Positions 1 through 5,320 of a stretch of DNA of 10,121 nt are shown here, piece after piece (position 1 is the first letter of the stretch; each line of letters begins with the position of its first letter). The notes under the pieces are model-generated. The model made no database searches, had not been told where the DNA came from, and worked only from the letters and a program-made list of their open reading frames with translations. Origin of the DNA: Chloracidobacterium sp. UBA3360 (GTDB taxonomy: Bacteria; Acidobacteriota; Blastocatellia; Pyrinomonadales; Pyrinomonadaceae); NCBI GenBank assembly GCA_002360555.1, contig DEQS01000094.1:1-10121 (forward strand), read 5' to 3'. Both the position numbers and the translations under genes were made by a program.

Positions 1-404
1 GTGCCGATGTAGATCCACGACCCGGCTGTCATCTGCCCGTACATCATCAGACCATCGCGTTCGTACTGGTCAAACTGCTCCTGCGTCGCCCAATGCGGGA
101 CGATGTTTGAATTTGCCAGCAATACACGCGGAGCGTCAGTGTGAGATTTGAAAACACCCACGGGCTTGCCCGATTGCACCAACAGTGTCTCGTCCTCGTT
201 CAACTCACGCAGGCATTTCAATATCGCGTCAAACGATTCCCAATTCCTCGCCGCCTTACCACGCCCGCCATAGACGATCAGATTGTCAGGGTCAAACGCC
301 ACATCCGGATCAAGATTATTCTGTATCATCCGGTACGCGGCTTCGATCAGCCAGTTTTTACATGACAACTCGGTGCCGGTCGGTGCTTTTATTATTCTGT
401 TCAT
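1..404 (-). CDS. hutU: Urocanate hydratase (urocanase), N-terminal part, cut by window edge
   Basis: Cytosolic NAD-dependent enzyme that hydrates urocanate to 4-imidazolone-5-propionate, the second step of histidine breakdown. Translating the minus strand from the ATG at 404-402 gives 134 codons running off the window. Characteristic urocanase stretches are visible: GTELSCKNWLIEAA near residues 10-23, NNLDPDVAFDPDNLIVYGG near 29-47, GKAARNWESFDAI near 49-61, then ETLLVQSGKPVGVF, HTDAPRVLLANSN, VPHWAT and GLMMYGQMTAGSWIYIG. The usual family length is about 550 residues, so about three quarters of the gene lies outside. An in-frame TAA at 419-417 leaves 404 as the only ATG start; no Shine-Dalgarno is visible before it. 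It is divergent from the hutI-hutH run. Identification is from recognised family motifs and is secure. Confidence 0.95.
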   Translation of the reverse strand, partial: MNRIIKAPTGTELSCKNWLIEAAYRMIQNNLDPDVAFDPDNLIVYGGRGKAARNWESFDAILKCLRELNEDETLLVQSGKPVGVFKSHTDAPRVLLANSNIVPHWATQEQFDQYERDGLMMYGQMTAGSWIYIG

Positions 405-436
405 AGGTATTTGAGATTATGATAGCGTCAATTCGT

Positions 437-448
437 TTTTCGCGAAAA
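437..448. promoter_or_regulatory. Perfect 12-bp palindrome, candidate operator
   Basis: TTTTCGCGAAAA is a perfect inverted repeat in the short gap between divergent hutU and the YCII-hutI-hutH-M15 run. It ends two bases before an extended -10 element (451-459), so a bound protein would cover the -35 to -10 region of the rightward promoter and sit about 33 bp from the hutU start. The palindrome is seen directly; operator function, and which regulator would bind, are inference. Confidence 0.4.
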
Positions 449-450
449 CG

Positions 451-459
451 TGGTATTAT
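451..459 (+). promoter_or_regulatory. Candidate extended -10 promoter of the YCII-hutI-hutH-M15 run
   Basis: TGGTATTAT matches an extended -10 (TGnTATAAT) at eight of nine positions. No good -35 hexamer lies 16-18 bp upstream, which is usual for extended -10 promoters. Transcription would start near 466, giving a leader of about 23 nt before the ATG at 489. Confidence 0.45.
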
Positions 460-476
460 TTTCGGCAGTTCAACGT

Positions 477-482
477 AAGGAA
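477..482 (+). promoter_or_regulatory. Ribosome binding site that decides the YCII start
   Basis: AAGGAA lies 6 nt before the ATG at 489. It favours this start over the longer in-frame opening at 450, which would lie inside the candidate -10 element and would put 13 extra residues ahead of a clean signal peptide. Confidence 0.7.
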
Positions 483-488
483 TTAGGT

Positions 489-968
489 ATGAAAATAACA
501 AAATATTTGACCGCAGTTTTTGCAATTGCAACGCTTACCGCTATTTCGGGATTTTCACAAACGACAAATAAGCCTTTAGATCCGAACTATGACGCGGCTT
601 TGGCTGCGAAGCTTGGTGCCGACGAGCGTGGAATGCGTCAATACGTGATGTGTTTCCTAAAGACCGGCCCGCTTAAGGTTGACGACAAAGCAAAAGTAGC
701 CGAGCTGATGAAAGGGCATTTTGGGATGATCAATCGTCTTGCCGAGGCGGGCAAGTTGATCATTGCCGGGCCGTTTTTGGAAGGCGGTGAGTATCGCGGC
801 ATTTATGTTTTTGATGTGAAGACGATCGATGAGGCAAAAGCGCTGACCGAAACTGACCCTTCGATCAAAGAAGGCTATTTCAAGGTAGAGTTTATCAAAT
901 GGTATGGATCTGCGGCATTGATGGAAGTCAACGGAACTCACAAAAAGATAGCCAAGGCCAACCCGTAA
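489..968 (+). CDS. Secreted YCII-like domain protein
   Basis: A 159-residue protein with an N-terminal signal peptide (lysine-containing start, hydrophobic core at about 7-22, likely cleavage near residues 20-25) followed by a YCII/YciI-like domain at about 50-150. Family hallmarks are the first strand QYVMCFLKTGP (51-61), the conserved-type histidine H77 in GHFGMINRLAEAGKL, the turn IIAGPF (91-96), RGIYVFDV and the C-terminal KVEFIKWYGSAAL. YCII domains are small ferredoxin-like folds related to muconolactone-isomerase-type enzymes; most lack a proven reaction. Export to the periplasm is less common than the cytosolic form. The TAA at 966-968 abuts the hutI ATG at 969, so the two are almost certainly co-transcribed and translationally coupled. 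A role in histidine or imidazole metabolism is only suggested by position. Confidence 0.85.
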   Translation: MKITKYLTAVFAIATLTAISGFSQTTNKPLDPNYDAALAAKLGADERGMRQYVMCFLKTGPLKVDDKAKVAELMKGHFGMINRLAEAGKLIIAGPFLEGGEYRGIYVFDVKTIDEAKALTETDPSIKEGYFKVEFIKWYGSAALMEVNGTHKKIAKANP

Positions 969-2237
969 ATGCAGCACGCAGATTCGATAATTCATAATGC
1001 CGGACAGCTCGTGACCTGTGCGCCCGGTGGGAAACCAAAGCGCGGGACTGAGATGCTCGATGTTGGGATAATCGCCGATGGAGCAGTTGCTATCAATGAT
1101 GGCAATTTCGTTGGTGTCGGCACGTCTGCGGATATCCTGCTCGAATTTCAAAGCGACGAGATCATCGATGTCGAGGGGCGGGTTGTCTGCCCGGGTTTTG
1201 TCGATCCGCATACGCACATAGTTTTTGCCGGCGACCGGCTGAATGAATTTGAGCTAAAGATAAAGGGAGCGGCCTATCTTGAGATACTGGCGAACGGCGG
1301 AGGGATAATATCGACCGTTCGACAGACTAGGGAAGCGTCGGTCGAAACATTGGTCGACCAAAGCCTTGCCCGACTTGATAAGATGCTCGCGTTCGGCACG
1401 ACGACTTGTGAGATCAAAACCGGCTACGGGCTCGATACTGCGAACGAGCTCAAGATGCTTGAGGTCATTGCCGAGCTTGACCGTGTGCACCCGATCGCCG
1501 TTGTGCCAACGTTTCTAGCTGCTCACGCAGTCCCGCCTGAGTTTAAGGAAAGTCCTGACAATTACGTTGATCTGATCTGTGACACGATGTTGTCGGCGGC
1601 GTGGAAATGGTTTGTCGCATCGGATTTTCACGGCCGCGTGCCGTTCTTTTGTGATGTATTTTGCGAAAACGGGGCGTTTTCGGTTGACCAATCGCGGCGA
1701 ATACTTGAGACGGCAAAGGGCATTGGTTTTAAGATCAAGGCGCATGTCGATCAATTTACTAATCTGGGCGGAGCTAAGCTCGCGATGGATTTGGGAGGAA
1801 CATCGATAGATCATTTGGACGCAATAGGCGACGATGAGATCGATCTGCTTGCTAAAAGCGACACCATTGGCATGGTTATACCGACGGAAAATTTCAACGC
1901 CGGCAAAACAAAGTATGCCAACGCCCGAAAATTGATCGACACGGGGTGTGCGGTAGCGCTTTCGACCGATTACAATCCTGGCTCTGCTCCGTGCCCGTCG
2001 CAGCCAATGGCAATGGCGATATCGTGCCGATACCAAAAACTGCTGCCGTCTGAGGCGTTAAATGCCGCGACGATAAATGCGGCATACGCGGTCGGGCTTG
2101 GTGAAACTGTTGGTTCGATCGAGGTTGGAAAACGAGCAGATCTGGCTATCTTCGAAGCCCAGGATTATCGGCAAATAGCCTACGAATTTGGCGGTGACCT
2201 AATCGCGGCCGTCTATTGCGGCGGTGTCGCTGTCTGA
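969..2237 (+). CDS. hutI: Imidazolonepropionase
   Basis: Cytosolic metal-dependent amidohydrolase that opens 4-imidazolone-5-propionate to N-formimino-L-glutamate, third step of histidine degradation. The 422-residue product matches the family's usual 400-420. Visible in order: CPGFVDPHTHIVFAGDR with metal ligands H81 and H83; GGGIISTVRQTR (110-121); GTTTCEIKTGYGLD (143-156); FLAAHAVPPEF with H186; FCDVFCENGAFS (227-238); KAHVDQF with metal ligand H259; IDHLDAI (H282); LSTDYNPGS with the metal-binding D334; and the terminal VGSIEVGKRADLAIFE. The stretch between ML (207-208) and FCDVFCE (18 residues, 209-226) looks about eight residues longer than in the HutI proteins I recall. The start is the ATG directly after the YCII stop codon; only a weak AAGG lies upstream, so translation probably depends on coupling. 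Confidence 0.95.
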   Translation: MQHADSIIHNAGQLVTCAPGGKPKRGTEMLDVGIIADGAVAINDGNFVGVGTSADILLEFQSDEIIDVEGRVVCPGFVDPHTHIVFAGDRLNEFELKIKGAAYLEILANGGGIISTVRQTREASVETLVDQSLARLDKMLAFGTTTCEIKTGYGLDTANELKMLEVIAELDRVHPIAVVPTFLAAHAVPPEFKESPDNYVDLICDTMLSAAWKWFVASDFHGRVPFFCDVFCENGAFSVDQSRRILETAKGIGFKIKAHVDQFTNLGGAKLAMDLGGTSIDHLDAIGDDEIDLLAKSDTIGMVIPTENFNAGKTKYANARKLIDTGCAVALSTDYNPGSAPCPSQPMAMAISCRYQKLLPSEALNAATINAAYAVGLGETVGSIEVGKRADLAIFEAQDYRQIAYEFGGDLIAAVYCGGVAV

Positions 2238-2273
2238 ATCTTCACTCGATTTTGTGCTAATCTCTGATTGTTT

Positions 2274-3797
2274 ATGGCCTCTGAGATCATCATCGACGGC
2301 GAAAGCCTGACGTTTGAACAAGTTATTGCAGTCGCGTACGGCAAACCCGGCGGGCCGCGTGTCGTCATTTCCGATTCCGCTAAAACTGCGGTCGACCGCT
2401 CATCGGCAGCGGTACAGACGCTGCTAGACCGCGGCGAGATCGCGTATGGGATCACAACCGGATTTGGTGCTTTCAAAGACAAAATAATCAGCCGTGAAGA
2501 GGTCGAGCAGCTACAGCGAAACATCGTCGTCAGCCACGCCGTCGGAGTCGGCGATCCGTTTGATGTGCCTACGACGCGGGCGATCATGCTTATTCGTGCG
2601 AATACGCTGGCACGTGGATTTTCCGGCATTCGGCTATCAACTCTCGACCTCATTCTCGAATTCTTAAATCGCGGTATTCATCCAGTTATTCCCGAAAAGG
2701 GAAGCCTCGGTGCCAGCGGCGACCTTGCCCCGCTTGCTCATTTTGCGTGTGTAATGATCGGCGAGGGCGAGGCGGAATATGACGGCGAAATTTTGCGAGG
2801 GGCGGATGCACTTGAAAAATCAGGGCTGTCCCCGGTGACGCTTGCGGCAAAAGAGGGGTTGGCTCTTACCAATGGCACAACTGTAATGACGGCAGTCGGG
2901 CTGATTGAAACGGTAAAGGCACGAACGCTCTCTGAACTAGCAGACGTGAGCGGCTGCCTTAGTCTCGAGGCTTTGCACGGTACGACATCGGCTTTTGACG
3001 AACGCATCCACGCCGTCCGCCCGCATCCGCGACAGATCGAGTGTGCCGCAAATTTACGTGAGATTCTCGCTGACAGCCAGTTTGTCCGTGATTTTGATCC
3101 GTCAAATGTTCAAGATGCCTACACGCTTCGCTGTATGCCGCAGGTTCACGGTGCTTGTCGCGATGCGGTGTTATATGCAGAATGGCTGCTCAAATTAGAG
3201 TTAAACGCTGTCACGGACAACCCGCTGATCTTTGTCGATGGTGACAATATAGATGTGATCAGCGGCGGTAATTTTCATGGGGAACCGCTGGCGTTAGCCT
3301 TTGATTATCTGACGATCGCATTGACGGAGCTTGGAAATATTTCGGAACGACGTATCATGCGTCTGACCGATGAGGCGTCAAATGCTCATATTCTGCCGCC
3401 GTTCCTGACCGAATGCGGCGGGTTGAATTCGGGCTTTATGATCCTGCAATATACGGCTGCCGCCCTTTGTACTGAGAACAAGATCCTTGCACATCCCGCG
3501 AGCGTCGATACTATACCAAGCTCGGCAAATGTCGAGGATCACGTATCGATGGGAGCGACGGGGGCGTTAAAGCTACGACTGGTGGCCGAGAATCTTGAAA
3601 CGATATTATCGCTAGAGTTGATGTGTGCCGCACAGGGCGTCGATTTTCGCAAGAAAGTGCTCGGGGCCGACAAGAAACTTGGCAACGGCACGCGAGATAT
3701 TTACAATCGTATCCGTGCGGTGGTGCCTTTTATCGAAAAGGACGAATACCTAAAGGACCACATCGAATCCGTTCGTGCCATCGTTGCCAATATCTAA
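2274..3797 (+). CDS. hutH: Histidine ammonia-lyase (histidase)
   Basis: Cytosolic, normally tetrameric enzyme that removes ammonia from L-histidine to give urocanate, committing step of the pathway. The 507-residue product has the usual length. The Ala-Ser-Gly that cyclises into the MIO electrophile is A147-S148-G149 in GSLGASGDLAPLAH. The catalytic loop tyrosine is Y58 in IAYGITTGFG; H88 in VVSHAVG is the histidine characteristic of histidases. Later signatures include LTNGTTVMT, QDAYTLRCMPQVHGA, VTDNPLIF, ISGGNFHGEPLA and HPASVDTIPSSANVEDHVSMGA, which keeps the conserved glutamate although the preceding residue, often Gln, is Val here. I chose the ATG at 2274; a TTG two codons earlier (2268) is possible. 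No Shine-Dalgarno is visible. The 36-bp gap after hutI suggests the same transcript. Confidence 0.96.
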   Translation: MASEIIIDGESLTFEQVIAVAYGKPGGPRVVISDSAKTAVDRSSAAVQTLLDRGEIAYGITTGFGAFKDKIISREEVEQLQRNIVVSHAVGVGDPFDVPTTRAIMLIRANTLARGFSGIRLSTLDLILEFLNRGIHPVIPEKGSLGASGDLAPLAHFACVMIGEGEAEYDGEILRGADALEKSGLSPVTLAAKEGLALTNGTTVMTAVGLIETVKARTLSELADVSGCLSLEALHGTTSAFDERIHAVRPHPRQIECAANLREILADSQFVRDFDPSNVQDAYTLRCMPQVHGACRDAVLYAEWLLKLELNAVTDNPLIFVDGDNIDVISGGNFHGEPLALAFDYLTIALTELGNISERRIMRLTDEASNAHILPPFLTECGGLNSGFMILQYTAAALCTENKILAHPASVDTIPSSANVEDHVSMGATGALKLRLVAENLETILSLELMCAAQGVDFRKKVLGADKKLGNGTRDIYNRIRAVVPFIEKDEYLKDHIESVRAIVANI

Positions 3798-3803
3798 ATA
3801 TTT

Positions 3804-4664
3804 ATGCTCAAAATACCGCGATCTGTTCTTTGTTGTTACGTGCTAGCGTTTGCATTGGTAAGTTGCGGCTCGGCGTCACAGCAGATTAGCAAAACAAATA
3901 CCAATATGCCTGAAAGCGAACAAAAACAGGATTTCTATAAGAATCTGCCAAAAGGTTTTGCTTTTCCGACCAATGACGCAGAAAGCCTTTTGCTACGAGA
4001 ATACGGCTCGGTCTATGTCGCTCGCGGCGGTGCGACACCGCCAAATCACATCGTATTTAGGGACGAAGCGGACGTTGCGGCGTTCCAAAATGGACTGCAA
4101 AGATCGTCTGAAAATATCGGCGGGACAAATGTTGAACTACAAGCCGCAGCGATGAATGCGCTGCTCGAAGCTCGTGCAGAAGCACAAATGAATCGGCTTT
4201 CTATTTCTCCGCGCGGAGCGGATTCAGCCAGACGTGGTTACCAACAAACCGTCACTCTTTGGGCAAGCCGCGTAAATCCGGGTTTTACCTATTGGGTTGG
4301 CAGGGGTCGCGTAAGTCAGGCGGAGGCTCGTCGTATTAAAGCACTTACGCCGTTTGAGCAGGTACCCGAAATACTGAGACTGGAGCAGGATCTGATCTTT
4401 TTTGCCAAATCGCTCGATAAATCCATCATCTACTCCGTCGCACCTCCGGGCACGTCGCAGCATCTGTCGATGCTAGCTCTCGATGTAAAAGAATTTGAAA
4501 GTGCTAGAGTCCGAGAGATATTGGCAAAACACGGCTGGTATCAGACGGTCACGTCCGACCTGCCGCATTTTACTTATCTTGGGGTAGAGGAAAGGGAATT
4601 ACCGAAACTTGGGTTGAAACAAGTAACCAACAGCGGGCGTGTATTCTGGGTTCCTGATATTTGA
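3804..4664 (+). CDS. Lipoprotein, M15/VanY-like D-alanyl-D-alanine carboxypeptidase
   Basis: A 286-residue protein with a lipobox LVSC (lipidated C21), so anchored in a membrane facing the periplasm. The C-terminal part carries the zinc peptidase pattern of M15B/VanY enzymes: TSQHLSMLALDV (218-228) fits SxHxxGxAxD with ligands H220 and D227, though Met replaces the usual Gly, and SDLPHFTYLG (251-260) fits the ExWHxxY motif with ligand H255 and Asp252 where Glu is usual. Upstream RGADSARRGY (137-146) resembles the family's substrate-side loop. Such enzymes trim the terminal D-Ala of peptidoglycan stem peptides. The Glu-to-Asp and Gly-to-Met changes mean activity is not assured. It starts 6 bp after hutH, so probably shares its transcript, although a wall enzyme has no obvious part in histidine use. 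Confidence 0.75.
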   Translation: MLKIPRSVLCCYVLAFALVSCGSASQQISKTNTNMPESEQKQDFYKNLPKGFAFPTNDAESLLLREYGSVYVARGGATPPNHIVFRDEADVAAFQNGLQRSSENIGGTNVELQAAAMNALLEARAEAQMNRLSISPRGADSARRGYQQTVTLWASRVNPGFTYWVGRGRVSQAEARRIKALTPFEQVPEILRLEQDLIFFAKSLDKSIIYSVAPPGTSQHLSMLALDVKEFESARVREILAKHGWYQTVTSDLPHFTYLGVEERELPKLGLKQVTNSGRVFWVPDI

Positions 4665-4673
4665 AATGTGAAA

Positions 4674-4750
4674 TGGTACACCCGGCAAGATTCGAACTTG
4701 CGACCCTCTGATTCGAAGTCAGATACTCTATCCAGCTGAGCTACGGGTGC
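4674..4750 (-). tRNA. tRNA-Arg (anticodon TCG)
   Basis: The minus strand folds as a full cloverleaf. The acceptor stem GCACCCG pairs with CGGGTGT (first pair a G-U wobble), the D arm is GCTC/GAGT, the anticodon stem TCTGA/TCAGA encloses loop CTTCGAA with anticodon TCG (reads CGA), the variable loop is short, and the T arm GCAAG-TTCGAAT-CTTGC is canonical. The 3' CCA is encoded (TGG at 4674-4676 on the plus strand). The gene converges on the M15 gene, whose stop is only 9 bp away. Confidence 0.97.
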
Positions 4751-4764
4751 GTAAACTAAAATTG

Positions 4765-4793
4765 ATTTTATGAGGTGGGAGCCTCATTTGCAA
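4765..4793 (-). promoter_or_regulatory. Sigma70-type promoter of the tRNA-Arg gene
   Basis: On the minus strand TTGCAA (4793-4788) and TAAAAT (4770-4765) are separated by exactly 17 bp, and the expected start site, near 4758, is about 8 nt ahead of the mature tRNA end. The spacer contains the inverted repeat ATGAGG/CCTCAT (4770-4787), which could form a hairpin when read through from the cytochrome gene upstream. Confidence 0.6.
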
Positions 4794-4801
4794 ATAAGGG
4801 A

Positions 4802-5230
4802 CTAGCTGCCCTGCAATGTTCGGATGTGCTTGATGATCGCCTTGACCTGATCAGCAGTCAGCTTATCTTTGAATGCCGGCATTCCGTCATCAGGAAACCC
4901 TTCGTTGATGTAACCCACAAATTTCTCATCTGCTTTTTCTTTCATTTTCGCAGTCGTTATGTCGTCAGGGTCGATCGATTTACCCTCGATGGTCACCTTA
5001 CCGCCCTTGCCGCTGTCTTTGTGACAGATCATGCAGTTCTTGGCGTAAAGTTCCTTACCTAGATCGGCCTCGGCAACAGGAGCCGGGTTGAGAGTTGGGG
5101 CGGGTGCTGCAGCGTTTTGATTTGCTTTTGGTGCGGTGTTGTTTGCAACCGGGGTGTTAGCAGCCTGTCCACAGGCGGCGATAAATATCGCGGCAGTTGC
5201 GGCGATGAGGGCAAGTTTTAGATATTTCAT
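4802..5230 (-). CDS. Monohaem cytochrome c, lipoprotein
   Basis: A 142-residue exported electron carrier. The N-terminus is a lipoprotein signal ending in IAAC, with lipidated C20. A flexible Ala/Asn/Pro-rich linker spans about 21-55, then a class I cytochrome c domain follows with haem-binding C66-M-I-C69-H70 and the distal ligand candidate M117 in DDGMPAF. The ending LTADQVKAIIKHIRTL is the usual C-terminal helix. It probably shuttles electrons at the outer face of the cytoplasmic membrane; the partner is not visible in the window. I chose the ATG at 5230 because GGAG (5243-5240) lies 9 nt before it and the lipoprotein signal begins there; a TTG five codons upstream overlaps that site. It is divergent from the acylase gene. 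Confidence 0.9.
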   Translation of the reverse strand: MKYLKLALIAATAAIFIAACGQAANTPVANNTAPKANQNAAAPAPTLNPAPVAEADLGKELYAKNCMICHKDSGKGGKVTIEGKSIDPDDITTAKMKEKADEKFVGYINEGFPDDGMPAFKDKLTADQVKAIIKHIRTLQGS

Positions 5231-5250
5231 TCGACGAGTCTCCAAAAAAT

Positions 5251-5279
5251 TTGAATTAAGCCAGCGAAAAGTTTAACTT
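5251..5279 (+). promoter_or_regulatory. Possible promoter of the penicillin acylase gene
   Basis: TTGAAT (5251-5256) and TAACTT (5274-5279) are 17 bp apart in the 90-bp divergent gap, which would start transcription near 5286, about 35 nt before the ATG at 5321. The -35 is fair and the -10 is weak, so this is tentative. Confidence 0.35.
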
Positions 5280-5320
5280 ATGTTCAGTTCAACACAAAAT
5301 ATCTCGTCAAGACAACCATT

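Noticed and set aside
141..406. Two plus-strand open frames near the left end
   Set aside because: They lie antisense to the clear urocanase reading frame on the minus strand and show no family traits.
450..488. Upstream start for the YCII protein
   Set aside because: It would begin within the likely -10 element, whereas a good ribosome binding site and a clean signal peptide support the ATG at 489.
657..1217. 186-codon minus-strand frame across the YCII-hutI junction
   Set aside because: It is antisense to two genes with strong family motifs and has low-complexity shadow composition; long antisense frames are common opposite genes.
4770..4787. ATGAGG/CCTCAT hairpin as terminator of the cytochrome gene
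   Set aside because: No T run follows on the minus strand, and it falls exactly in the 17-bp spacer of a good tRNA promoter; dual use is possible but not supported.
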